This document shows, piece after piece, positions 1-4,715 of a stretch of DNA of 11,895 bases. The stretch's first letter is position 1. Each line of letters begins with the position of its first letter. Below the pieces are notes generated by a model that was not told where the DNA came from, did no database searches, and was given only the letters and a program-made list of their open reading frames with translations. Source of the DNA: Caldisericia bacterium (GTDB taxonomy: Bacteria; Caldisericota; Caldisericia; B22-G15). Made by a program: the position numbers and the translations under genes. Location of the stretch: the NCBI GenBank assembly GCA_021158845.1, contig JAGGSY010000005.1:1-11895 (forward strand), in the 5' to 3' direction.

Positions 1-7
1 TTTTTTA

Positions 8-12
8 CTCCT
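8..12 (-). promoter_or_regulatory. Probable ribosome-binding site of the next gene off the left edge
   Basis: On the minus strand the last bases before the window edge read AGGAG followed by an A-rich stretch of 7 nt. That is the spacing expected before a start codon just outside the window. It lies about 20 nt past the minE stop with no terminator hairpin between, so the minD-minE operon probably continues with another gene. The gene itself is not visible, so its identity is unknown. Confidence 0.45.
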
Positions 13-32
13 AATCATTTGACAGAGATTTC

Positions 33-275
33 TTAATTTTGTTTCATTGGAAATTCTGCTATAAGTATCGTCCTTTTGCCTTCTCTTCTTATCTTTATGC
101 TTATGTCTTCCTCATTCAATTTCACATACTTAAGCACCAGGGAATAGAAATCTTTTTTTAATTCCTCAATTTTTTTTGGAGAAAGTGCAAGTCTATCAGA
201 ATAAAGCACAAAGGCTATTCTTTCCTTGGCAACTCTTCCACTCTTTTTTCTCTTACCTATACCTAAAAAAGACAC
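33..275 (-). CDS. minE: MinE, cell division topological specificity factor
   Basis: MinE stimulates the MinD ATPase and drives MinD off the membrane, which keeps the Min division inhibitor away from mid-cell. The 80-residue product is close to the usual MinE length (about 80-90 aa). It shows the family order: a short basic N-terminus, the anti-MinCD segment (AKERI at 16-20, with R19 matching the conserved Arg of the family), then the topological-specificity part (LKKDFYSLVLKYVKL followed by two beta strands ending at EFPM). The start is GTG at 275-273, chosen because AAAGGAG (290-284) lies 8 nt upstream; this site is inside the end of minD. Only 2 nt separate the minD stop from this start, so the pair is almost certainly translationally coupled. 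The GTG start should lower translation modestly. Identity is firm. Confidence 0.93.
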   Translation of the reverse strand: MSFLGIGKRKKSGRVAKERIAFVLYSDRLALSPKKIEELKKDFYSLVLKYVKLNEEDISIKIRREGKRTILIAEFPMKQN

Positions 276-277
276 CC

Positions 278-1078
278 CTATCTCTCCTTTTTAAATAGGT
301 GGGACAACTTATTAAGGAAACCTTCCTTTGGTTTCTCCTCAATTATTGGAACATCTTCTCCAAGCATTCTCCTTACTATATTCATCATTTCTCTTCCGCC
401 AGGGGATTTATCATTGAGTATTGCTGGTTCTCCCATGTTGGTCGATATTGTCACATACTCATCCTCAGGAACAAGCCCTATCACTTCCACAGAGAGAATA
501 TCAGATATATCCTTCCAATCAAGCATTTCTCCCTTCTTTACCATATCAAATTTAACTCTATTTATTATGAGTTTAGGGTTAAAAATTTCCATGGATTCGA
601 GAAGACCTATCACCCTATCTGCATCTCTTATAGCTGTAATTTCAGGTGTTGTAACCACTATAGCTTCATCACTGGATAAAGTAGAAAGTCTAAAACCGTG
701 TTCTATACCAGCAGGAGAATCAAGAATAACAAAATCAAATTCTTTTTTCAGTTTGAGAACTATATCCCTTAAATCCTCAATTTTTATCTCTTCCTTCATC
801 CTCGTTTGCGCTGCAGGAAGAAGATAGAGTCTATTTTTGAATCTTTTATCCTTAACAAGAGCTTGTGAGAGTTTACATGAACCATCAAGCACATCCATTA
901 TTGTGTAAACAATTCTATTCTCCAATCCAAGAACAAGATCAAGATTCCTTAAGCCTATATCAACATCAATAAGAACAACCCTTTTTCCTTTAAGTGCAAG
1001 ACCTGTTCCAATGTTTCCTACAATAGTAGTTTTACCAACCCCTCCCTTACCAGAGGTTACAACAATACTTTTTCCCAA
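278..1078 (-). CDS. minD: MinD, septum site-determining ATPase
   Basis: MinD is a membrane-associated ATPase of the ParA/MinD family that, with MinC and MinE, places the division septum. The 266-aa protein has the deviant Walker A motif SGKGGVGKT at 9-17 with both signature lysines (K11, K16), the switch-type motif VLIDVDIGLRNLD near 35-47, and FVILDSPAG as Walker B around 115-123. Residues 252-266 (EGFLNKLSHLFKKER) form a short basic amphipathic helix, the expected membrane-targeting sequence. The start is TTG (1078-1076): AAAGGAGG at 1094-1087 sits 8 nt upstream and the first residues match the family. It lies 25 nt downstream of rpsI and 2 nt upstream of minE. No minC is present in the window. 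MinD is distinguished from other ParA-like ATPases by the C-terminal helix and the adjacent minE. Confidence 0.95.
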   Translation of the reverse strand: MGKSIVVTSGKGGVGKTTIVGNIGTGLALKGKRVVLIDVDIGLRNLDLVLGLENRIVYTIMDVLDGSCKLSQALVKDKRFKNRLYLLPAAQTRMKEEIKIEDLRDIVLKLKKEFDFVILDSPAGIEHGFRLSTLSSDEAIVVTTPEITAIRDADRVIGLLESMEIFNPKLIINRVKFDMVKKGEMLDWKDISDILSVEVIGLVPEDEYVTISTNMGEPAILNDKSPGGREMMNIVRRMLGEDVPIIEEKPKEGFLNKLSHLFKKER

Positions 1079-1103
1079 AAAATTTCCCTCCTTTAATTAA
1101 AAC

Positions 1104-1487
1104 TTATCTCTTTCTATACTGTCTTGCTTTTCTTGCTCTATGAAGACCTGGTTTCTTTCTTTCCTTTATTCTGGCGTCAAAGGAAAGTAGTCCTTTAGAT
1201 TTTAATGTTTGTCTTAAAGAAGGCTCTAAATCAGAAAGAGCACGGGATATGGCATGCCTTATTGCCTGAGCCTGGGAACTTTTTCCTCCTCCCTCTACCT
1301 TTACCACAACATCATATCTTCCTTCTCTGCCTGTTTCTTTGAATGGCTGTAGAACTACAAGTCTATGGAATAAAATTGGAAAATACTCTTCAAAGGACTT
1401 CCCATTAACTGTAATTGTTCCATTACCCGGACTCAACTTTACTCTTGCAATAGATGTTTTTCTCTTTCCAGCAATTAGTGGACTCAT
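1104..1487 (-). CDS. rpsI: 30S ribosomal protein uS9 (S9)
   Basis: uS9 is a small-subunit head protein whose C-terminal tail reaches the P-site tRNA. The 127-aa product starts with the family's GKRKTSIARV block (7-16), has the NGKSFEEYF segment, and ends with the very basic PGLHRARKARQYRKR tail, including the terminal Lys-Arg that contacts tRNA. Length is normal. The ATG at 1487-1485 overlaps the rplM stop as ATGA. Its Shine-Dalgarno AAGGAGGAG is written into the last Lys-Glu-Glu codons of rplM, so the two proteins are probably made in a coupled, near-equimolar way. The rplM-rpsI pair is conserved across bacteria. The following minD starts 25 nt after this stop with no terminator visible. Confidence 0.97.
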   Translation of the reverse strand: MSPLIAGKRKTSIARVKLSPGNGTITVNGKSFEEYFPILFHRLVVLQPFKETGREGRYDVVVKVEGGGKSSQAQAIRHAISRALSDLEPSLRQTLKSKGLLSFDARIKERKKPGLHRARKARQYRKR

Positions 1488-1918
1488 TTCTCCTCCTTAT
1501 ATGGTATAGGATTCTGTGCATTATGAGGATGCTCATTGCCAGCATAAACTTTGAGTCTCTTAAGCATCCTGTATCTTAGTTTATTCTTTGGAAGCATCCC
1601 TTTAACAGCACTCCTTATAGGAAAGTCTGGGTGTTTTTTAATCATATCTCTAAACCTTGTTTCCTTCAGGCCACCTGGATAACCCGATGCGTGGTAATAA
1701 ATTTTTTCAATCTCCTTTTCACCAGACACCTTTATCTTATCTGCATTAATTACTACAACATAATCACCCGAATCAGCGTATGGAGTATAATCTGGTTTGT
1801 GTTTACCCATAAGCAATTTCGCAATAACAACTGCAATTCTGCCAAGCGTCTTATCCTTGGCATCAATTAACCACCAATTTCTAACCACATCTTTTGGTTT
1901 TATAAGAGTTGTTTTCAT
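1484..1918 (-). CDS. rplM: 50S ribosomal protein uL13 (L13)
   Basis: uL13 is an early-assembling large-subunit protein that binds 23S rRNA. The 144-aa product has the standard uL13 layout: the N-terminal WWLIDAKDKTLGRIA block (15-29), LLMGKHKPDYTPY (35-47), the GDYVVVINADKI strand, the HASGYPGG motif, and the C-terminal KLRYRMLKRLKVYAG...HPHNAQNP segment. The ATG at 1918-1916 has AGGAGG 4 nt upstream (1928-1923). The 5' leader from the predicted promoter would be only about 50 nt. It is the first gene of rplM-rpsI-minD-minE, although read-through from the upstream repair-gene operon is possible because no terminator separates them. Confidence 0.97.
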   Translation of the reverse strand: MKTTLIKPKDVVRNWWLIDAKDKTLGRIAVVIAKLLMGKHKPDYTPYADSGDYVVVINADKIKVSGEKEIEKIYYHASGYPGGLKETRFRDMIKKHPDFPIRSAVKGMLPKNKLRYRMLKRLKVYAGNEHPHNAQNPIPYKEEK

Positions 1919-1968
1919 AATTCCTCCTAATTCCTATTATCTGATATACTACTTTCAAGTTTTGTTCC

Positions 1969-2010
1969 TTCAAATTATACCATAGACACAAAACATTTCA
2001 AATTATACCA
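1969..2010. repeat. 14-nt direct repeat forming a tandem promoter module
   Basis: The plus-strand sequence ttcaaattatacca occurs exactly at 1969-1982 and again at 1997-2010, 28 bp apart start to start. Read on the minus strand each copy is TGG-TATAAT-TTGAA, so each holds an extended -10 box followed directly by most of a -35 box. The -35 of the upstream copy is spaced 16 nt from the -10 of the downstream copy. The upstream copy also contains the stop codon of ogt. Confidence 0.85.
1974..2001 (-). promoter_or_regulatory. Sigma-70-type promoter for rplM-rpsI-minD-minE
   Basis: On the minus strand there is a -35 TTGAAA (2001-1996), a 16-nt spacer, and a perfect -10 TATAAT (1979-1974) preceded by TGG, giving an extended -10. 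It overlaps the end of the ogt reading frame by only a few bases and places the transcript start about 50 nt before rplM. A second extended -10 (TGG + TATAAT, hexamer at 2007-2002) lies 28 bp upstream and could act as an additional weaker promoter, although no good -35 is seen for it. This is sequence matching only. Confidence 0.7.
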
Positions 2011-2506
2011 CATATTCATTTAAAACCTTCCATTTGTTTTCAAATCCTACGCCTTCAAAAATTAACAATTTCCTCTTCAGCTTCTTTCCGCCTCCATACT
2101 CTCCTATTTCTCTATTACTTTTTATAACCCTATGGCAGGGAATTAGTATTGGAAAGGGATTAAATTTCATAACATTTCCAACTGCTCTTGCTCCTTCTCT
2201 CACGCCAACCTTTTCTGAAAGTTTTTTATATGTGCTTACCTTTCCTCTTGGTATATCCTTAGTTTTAATAAGGACTTTCCTCTGAAAATCCGTTAAATAA
2301 GAGAGATTCAAAATTTTTAAATCCAATTCCTTTCTTCCATAAAAAACATCAATAACAATTTCTTTAACAAAAGAATTACTTGTTTCTTCCTCCACTTCTT
2401 TGTTAAGAATTTTTACTCTTTCAATTAACTCCTTTTTTCTACTGTAAATCACCAGTATGGTGAGAAATTCAAGGTTTATAAATATCTCCTCAAAGCCCAA
2501 GTTCAT
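2003..2506 (-). CDS. ogt: Methylated-DNA--protein-cysteine methyltransferase (OGT/MGMT)
   Basis: This suicide repair protein moves alkyl groups from O6-alkylguanine (and O4-alkylthymine) in DNA to its own cysteine. In the C-terminal domain, IPRGKVSTYKKLSEKVG (85-101) starts the helix-turn-helix, ARAVG (107-110) carries the Arg that replaces the flipped base, and FNPFPILIPCHRV (115-127) holds the Asn hinge N116 and the acceptor C124 with H125. YGGG and the LLIFEG Glu (E151) follow, so all active-site residues are present. The N-terminal domain is poorly conserved, as is usual. Length (167 aa) is normal. The start is uncertain: the ATG at 2506 overlaps the HD gene by 17 nt with a weak upstream site, while a better AGGAG lies inside the frame near 2489-2485 with no standard start codon at a good distance after it. 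Last gene of the repair operon. Confidence 0.92.
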   Translation of the reverse strand: MNLGFEEIFINLEFLTILVIYSRKKELIERVKILNKEVEEETSNSFVKEIVIDVFYGRKELDLKILNLSYLTDFQRKVLIKTKDIPRGKVSTYKKLSEKVGVREGARAVGNVMKFNPFPILIPCHRVIKSNREIGEYGGGKKLKRKLLIFEGVGFENKWKVLNEYVV

Positions 2507-3044
2507 CAGAAACTTCTTTCATTGAGTTTAGAGCAATTTCAATAAATTCAGAGAGAGGAATACCAAGTTCTGTCTCACATGTCTTTATTTGCTCCCTATT
2601 TGCACCTTTTGCAAACTCCTTTGCCTTAAATTTCTTTTTAACTGATTTTACCTTCACACTCGCAAGTTTTTTATCAGGCATTACCAATGCAGTAGCTGTG
2701 ATAAGACCAGAGATAGGATCAGCAGCAAACAATGCTTTAGCCATGAGGGAGTTTCTTGGTATTCCGTGCCTTTCATTATGTGCCTCAACGGCGTTTACAA
2801 ATTCTTCATCAAAACCCATCTCTCTTAGCATTTTGCCTCCAATTAAGGAGTGTTTATCTGGATCATTCATGGTTTCTCCATAATCTATATCATGAAGGAG
2901 ACCGCATAACTCCCATCTTTCCTCGTCTTCACCAAAATATTTTGCCAGTCCTTTCATTATAGCACCCACCGCTATGGAGTGTTTTACAAGATTCTCATTG
3001 TTAAGTTTCTCCTTGATAAGTTTAATAGCTTCATCTCTATTCAT
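2490..3044 (-). CDS. HD-domain predicted phosphohydrolase (COG2316-like)
   Basis: HD-superfamily metal-dependent hydrolase of unknown substrate. Counting from the start chosen here (184 aa), the metal-binding pattern is complete: H22 (KHSIAVG), the H51-D52 doublet (LLHDID), further histidines at 65, 89 and 93, and D109 (LFAADPISGLITA). The C-terminal half, with the KFKAKEFAKGANREQI stretch, resembles the small stand-alone HD proteins grouped as COG2316/HDIG. The start is ATG 3044-3042, not the in-frame ATG at 3059, because GGAGG lies 6 nt upstream of the former. This gives an 8-nt overlap with the ridA-like stop. It sits between the RidA-like gene and ogt in an overlapping operon, which hints at nucleotide or metabolite clean-up, but that is inference. 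There is no second catalytic domain such as RelA or PAS. Confidence 0.85.
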   Translation of the reverse strand: MNRDEAIKLIKEKLNNENLVKHSIAVGAIMKGLAKYFGEDEERWELCGLLHDIDYGETMNDPDKHSLIGGKMLREMGFDEEFVNAVEAHNERHGIPRNSLMAKALFAADPISGLITATALVMPDKKLASVKVKSVKKKFKAKEFAKGANREQIKTCETELGIPLSEFIEIALNSMKEVSDELGL

Positions 3045-3480
3045 TCTCAACCTCCACAATCATACTTATCTCCACACATGAGTTCAATGGGAGTTCACTC
3101 ACTCCCACAGCAATTCTCGCATGCTTTCCCCTTTCTCCAAACAGTCTCACCAATAAATCGCTTGCACCATTTATAACCTTTGGCTGATCGCTAAATCCTT
3201 TCTCTGAATTTACAAAGCCTTCCAATTTCACAACTCTTTTTACCTTATCAAGTGAACCTATTTCTTTCTTCAGGTTGGAGAGAAGAATCAATGCACATTT
3301 TTCTGCCTCTTTATATGCCTCATCTATATCAAGATCTTTTCCTACCTTTCCCTTCTTACCTGATATAACACCTGAAAGAAAAACGAGCTTACCTGATTTT
3401 ACAACAGGAAGATATGAGCCAACAGGTTTAGATGGTTCGGGAAGTGTAATACCCATATCTTTTAATTTCTCCTCAATCAT
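3037..3480 (-). CDS. RidA (YjgF/YER057c/UK114) family protein, long subgroup
   Basis: Rid proteins are small trimeric enzymes. The best-known members deaminate reactive enamine/imine intermediates made by PLP enzymes. The 147-aa product is longer than classical RidA (about 127 aa) and fits the roughly 150-aa bacterial subgroup typified by a PKVINGASDLL...FGERGKHAR...AVGVSELPLN...VEI pattern (100-138). R122 and E137 occupy the positions of the substrate-binding Arg and conserved Glu of RidA, so imine-deaminase activity is possible. This subgroup is less studied and the substrate is unknown. The ATG overlaps the Sir2 stop as ATGA, and a near-perfect anti-Shine-Dalgarno match, GGAGGTGAT (3492-3484), lies just upstream. 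It is probably the best-translated gene of the operon. Confidence 0.88.
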   Translation of the reverse strand: MIEEKLKDMGITLPEPSKPVGSYLPVVKSGKLVFLSGVISGKKGKVGKDLDIDEAYKEAEKCALILLSNLKKEIGSLDKVKRVVKLEGFVNSEKGFSDQPKVINGASDLLVRLFGERGKHARIAVGVSELPLNSCVEISMIVEVENE

Positions 3481-4220
3481 TTAATCACCTCCAATTCTTT
3501 ACTTACTTCTTTAAAGAATTCATCAATATCTCTTCTTACTACTAAATAAGGAGTTATAAATTTTAAATTTATATCTCCACTGCCAACAACAATTATCTTT
3601 CCCCTTGTAAACTGAGGAAGCAAAGATGCGGGATAGACTTTTAAAGATGTTCCTATTACGAAGAAGAGATCTGCTCTCTTTGATAACTCAACTGCCTTGT
3701 CAAAATCCCTTACCCCCTCCTTAAAGAATACTATATCAGGTTTTATAACACCTCCACACTTCTCGCACTTTGGAATCCTCTCTTTAAATATCTTCTCCTT
3801 CATATCCTCATAAGAATACTTTTTTCCACATTGAGTGCAATGAGAAGTTAAAAAGGTTCCATGCAGATTAATAATATTTTTTGAACCACTTTTTTCATGA
3901 AGTAAATCTATATTCTGGGTGATGATAGCTTTAAGTTTGCCTTGAGATTCAAGTCTGGCAAGGAAGGTGTGCGTGAATGTGGGCTTCACCTTTTCTAAAA
4001 GAGAAACAAATTCCCTTGCAAAATTATAAAAGGGTAGTGGATCCATAAGGAAATAATCTATATCAAAAACTTTATCCGGATCATAGATGCCAAGAGTATA
4101 GACTCCCTTTGGACCTCTAAAATCTGGGATCCCTGCATTTGTTGATATACCTGCACCAGTTAAAGCAACGATAAATTTAGAATCTTTAATAAGCCTTGCT
4201 GTCTCCTTAACTTCATCCAT
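3477..4220 (-). CDS. cobB: Sir2-family NAD+-dependent protein deacylase (CobB/NpdA type)
   Basis: Sirtuins remove acyl groups from lysines using NAD+, giving nicotinamide and O-acyl-ADP-ribose. The 247-aa product has the full Rossmann/zinc layout: GAGIS (22-26), IPDFRG (31-36), TQNID (101-105), catalytic H120 in NLHGT, a zinc ribbon of C128-x2-C131 and C152-x2-C155, KPDIVFF (160-166) and GTSL. Length matches Thermotoga-type NpdA. The Tyr/Arg pair typical of desuccinylases is not obvious, so deacetylation is the safer guess. It is first in the four-gene operon and overlaps the next gene by 3 nt. The ATG at 4220-4218 has only a poor ribosome-binding site (TTAGG touching the ATG), and a TAAAAT box (4235-4230) lies 9 nt upstream, so the message might be nearly leaderless. 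Confidence 0.95.
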   Translation of the reverse strand: MDEVKETARLIKDSKFIVALTGAGISTNAGIPDFRGPKGVYTLGIYDPDKVFDIDYFLMDPLPFYNFAREFVSLLEKVKPTFTHTFLARLESQGKLKAIITQNIDLLHEKSGSKNIINLHGTFLTSHCTQCGKKYSYEDMKEKIFKERIPKCEKCGGVIKPDIVFFKEGVRDFDKAVELSKRADLFFVIGTSLKVYPASLLPQFTRGKIIVVGSGDINLKFITPYLVVRRDIDEFFKEVSKELEVIK

Positions 4221-4359
4221 CCTAAATAGATTTTAACACAACAAAGAATCAATGAATAATAACTAAACAAAGTTCGAAATGTTAATTCAATTTTCCAATA
4301 TGTTATGGACTTATACAATTACTTGACAAAAGAGAAAATTTTATTAGAATAATATAGCA
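4221..4359. other. Divergent intergenic region between the Sir2 operon and the tRNA-hppA-rho unit
   Basis: This is the only point where transcription diverges in the window. It is very AT-rich and has no reading frame of note. Toward the right it holds a good promoter for the tRNA genes (listed separately). Toward the left two weak minus-strand candidates can be seen: TTGAAT (4290-4285), a 17-nt spacer and TTTAGT (4267-4262); or a -10-like TAAAAT (4235-4230) that would start transcription 2-3 nt before the Sir2 ATG. No clear operator palindrome was found. Confidence 0.6.
4323..4350 (+). promoter_or_regulatory. Promoter of the tRNA-Val/Asp/Gly/Thr-hppA unit
   Basis: A perfect -35 TTGACA (4323-4328), a 16-nt A/T-rich spacer, and TAGAAT (4345-4350) as -10. 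Transcription would begin near 4357, only about 3 nt before the mature 5' end of tRNA-Val. This is the strongest promoter match on the plus strand, as expected for stable RNA genes, and it is the only clear one before hppA. Confidence 0.75.
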
Positions 4360-4434
4360 GGGCGAATGGCTCAGTGGTAGAGCACTTGCTTCACAAGCAA
4401 GGGGTCACAGGTTCGAATCCTGTTTCGCCCACCA
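4360..4434 (+). tRNA. tRNA-Val (anticodon CAC)
   Basis: Complete cloverleaf: acceptor GGGCGAA pairs with TTCGCCC, D stem GCTC/GAGC, anticodon stem CTTGC/GCAAG with loop TTCACAA, T stem ACAGG/CCTGT with loop TTCGAAT, and an encoded 3' CCA after discriminator A. Anticodon CAC reads GUG. It is the first gene after the promoter, with a predicted 5' leader of only a few nucleotides. Confidence 0.97.
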
Positions 4435-4449
4435 CTGAGCGATACTTGC

Positions 4450-4526
4450 GGGGTCGTGGTGTAGTGGTCTAACACGCCAGCCTGTCACGCTGGAGATCGC
4501 GGGTTCGAATCCCGTCGATCCCGCCA
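4450..4526 (+). tRNA. tRNA-Asp (anticodon GTC)
   Basis: Acceptor GGGGTCG pairs with CGATCCC (one G-T pair), D stem GTGT/ACAC, anticodon stem CCAGC/GCTGG with loop CTGTCAC, T stem GCGGG/CCCGT with loop TTCGAAT, discriminator G and encoded CCA. About 64% G+C by count, far above the neighbouring coding DNA. It is 15 nt after tRNA-Val and 1 nt before tRNA-Gly. Confidence 0.97.
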
Positions 4527-4527
4527 T

Positions 4528-4602
4528 GCGGGAGTAGCTCAGGGGTAGAGCACCACCTTGCCAAGGTGGCTGCCGCGGGTTCGAATCCCGTCTCCCGCTC
4601 CA
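4528..4602 (+). tRNA. tRNA-Gly (anticodon GCC)
   Basis: Acceptor GCGGGAG pairs with CTCCCGC, D stem GCTC/GAGC, anticodon stem CCACC/GGTGG with loop TTGCCAA, T stem GCGGG/CCCGT, discriminator T and encoded CCA. Only one base separates it from tRNA-Asp, so one RNase P cut almost directly produces both ends. Confidence 0.97.
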
Positions 4603-4623
4603 AAAAGTCTCTTCCCAACTTTT

Positions 4624-4698
4624 GCCAGCGTAGCTCAGAGGTAGAGCAACTGATTCGTAATCAGTTGGTCGCCCGTTCGAGTCGGGCCGCTGGCTCCA
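4624..4698 (+). tRNA. tRNA-Thr (anticodon CGT)
   Basis: Acceptor GCCAGCG pairs with CGCTGGC, D stem GCTC/GAGC, anticodon stem ACTGA/TCAGT with loop TTCGTAA, T stem GCCCG/CGGGC with loop TTCGAGT, discriminator T and encoded CCA. Anticodon CGT reads ACG. It is 21 nt after tRNA-Gly; the hppA ATG follows 17 nt after its CCA end. Confidence 0.97.
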
Positions 4699-4715
4699 GA
4701 ACTAAGGAGGATAAT

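Noticed and set aside
19..24. Plus-strand TTGACA near the left edge
   Set aside because: No good -10 at the right distance, and it would transcribe antisense through minE.
299..827. Plus-strand frames of 126 and 137 codons opposite minD
   Set aside because: They overlap each other and a well-supported minD, with compositions typical of complement translation.
1919..1968. Autoregulatory L13-type leader RNA upstream of rplM
   Set aside because: The leader from the predicted promoter is only about 50 nt and I could not draw a convincing stem-loop.
3042..3059. Five-residue longer start (ATG 3059) for the HD protein
   Set aside because: GGAGG sits 6 nt before ATG 3044, while the 3059 ATG has no ribosome-binding site and would lengthen the overlap to 23 nt.
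4566..4715. Extension of the hppA frame 50 codons upstream of ATG 4716
   Set aside because: It runs through tRNA-Gly and tRNA-Thr, adds non-family residues, and the ATG at 4716 has an excellent ribosome-binding site.
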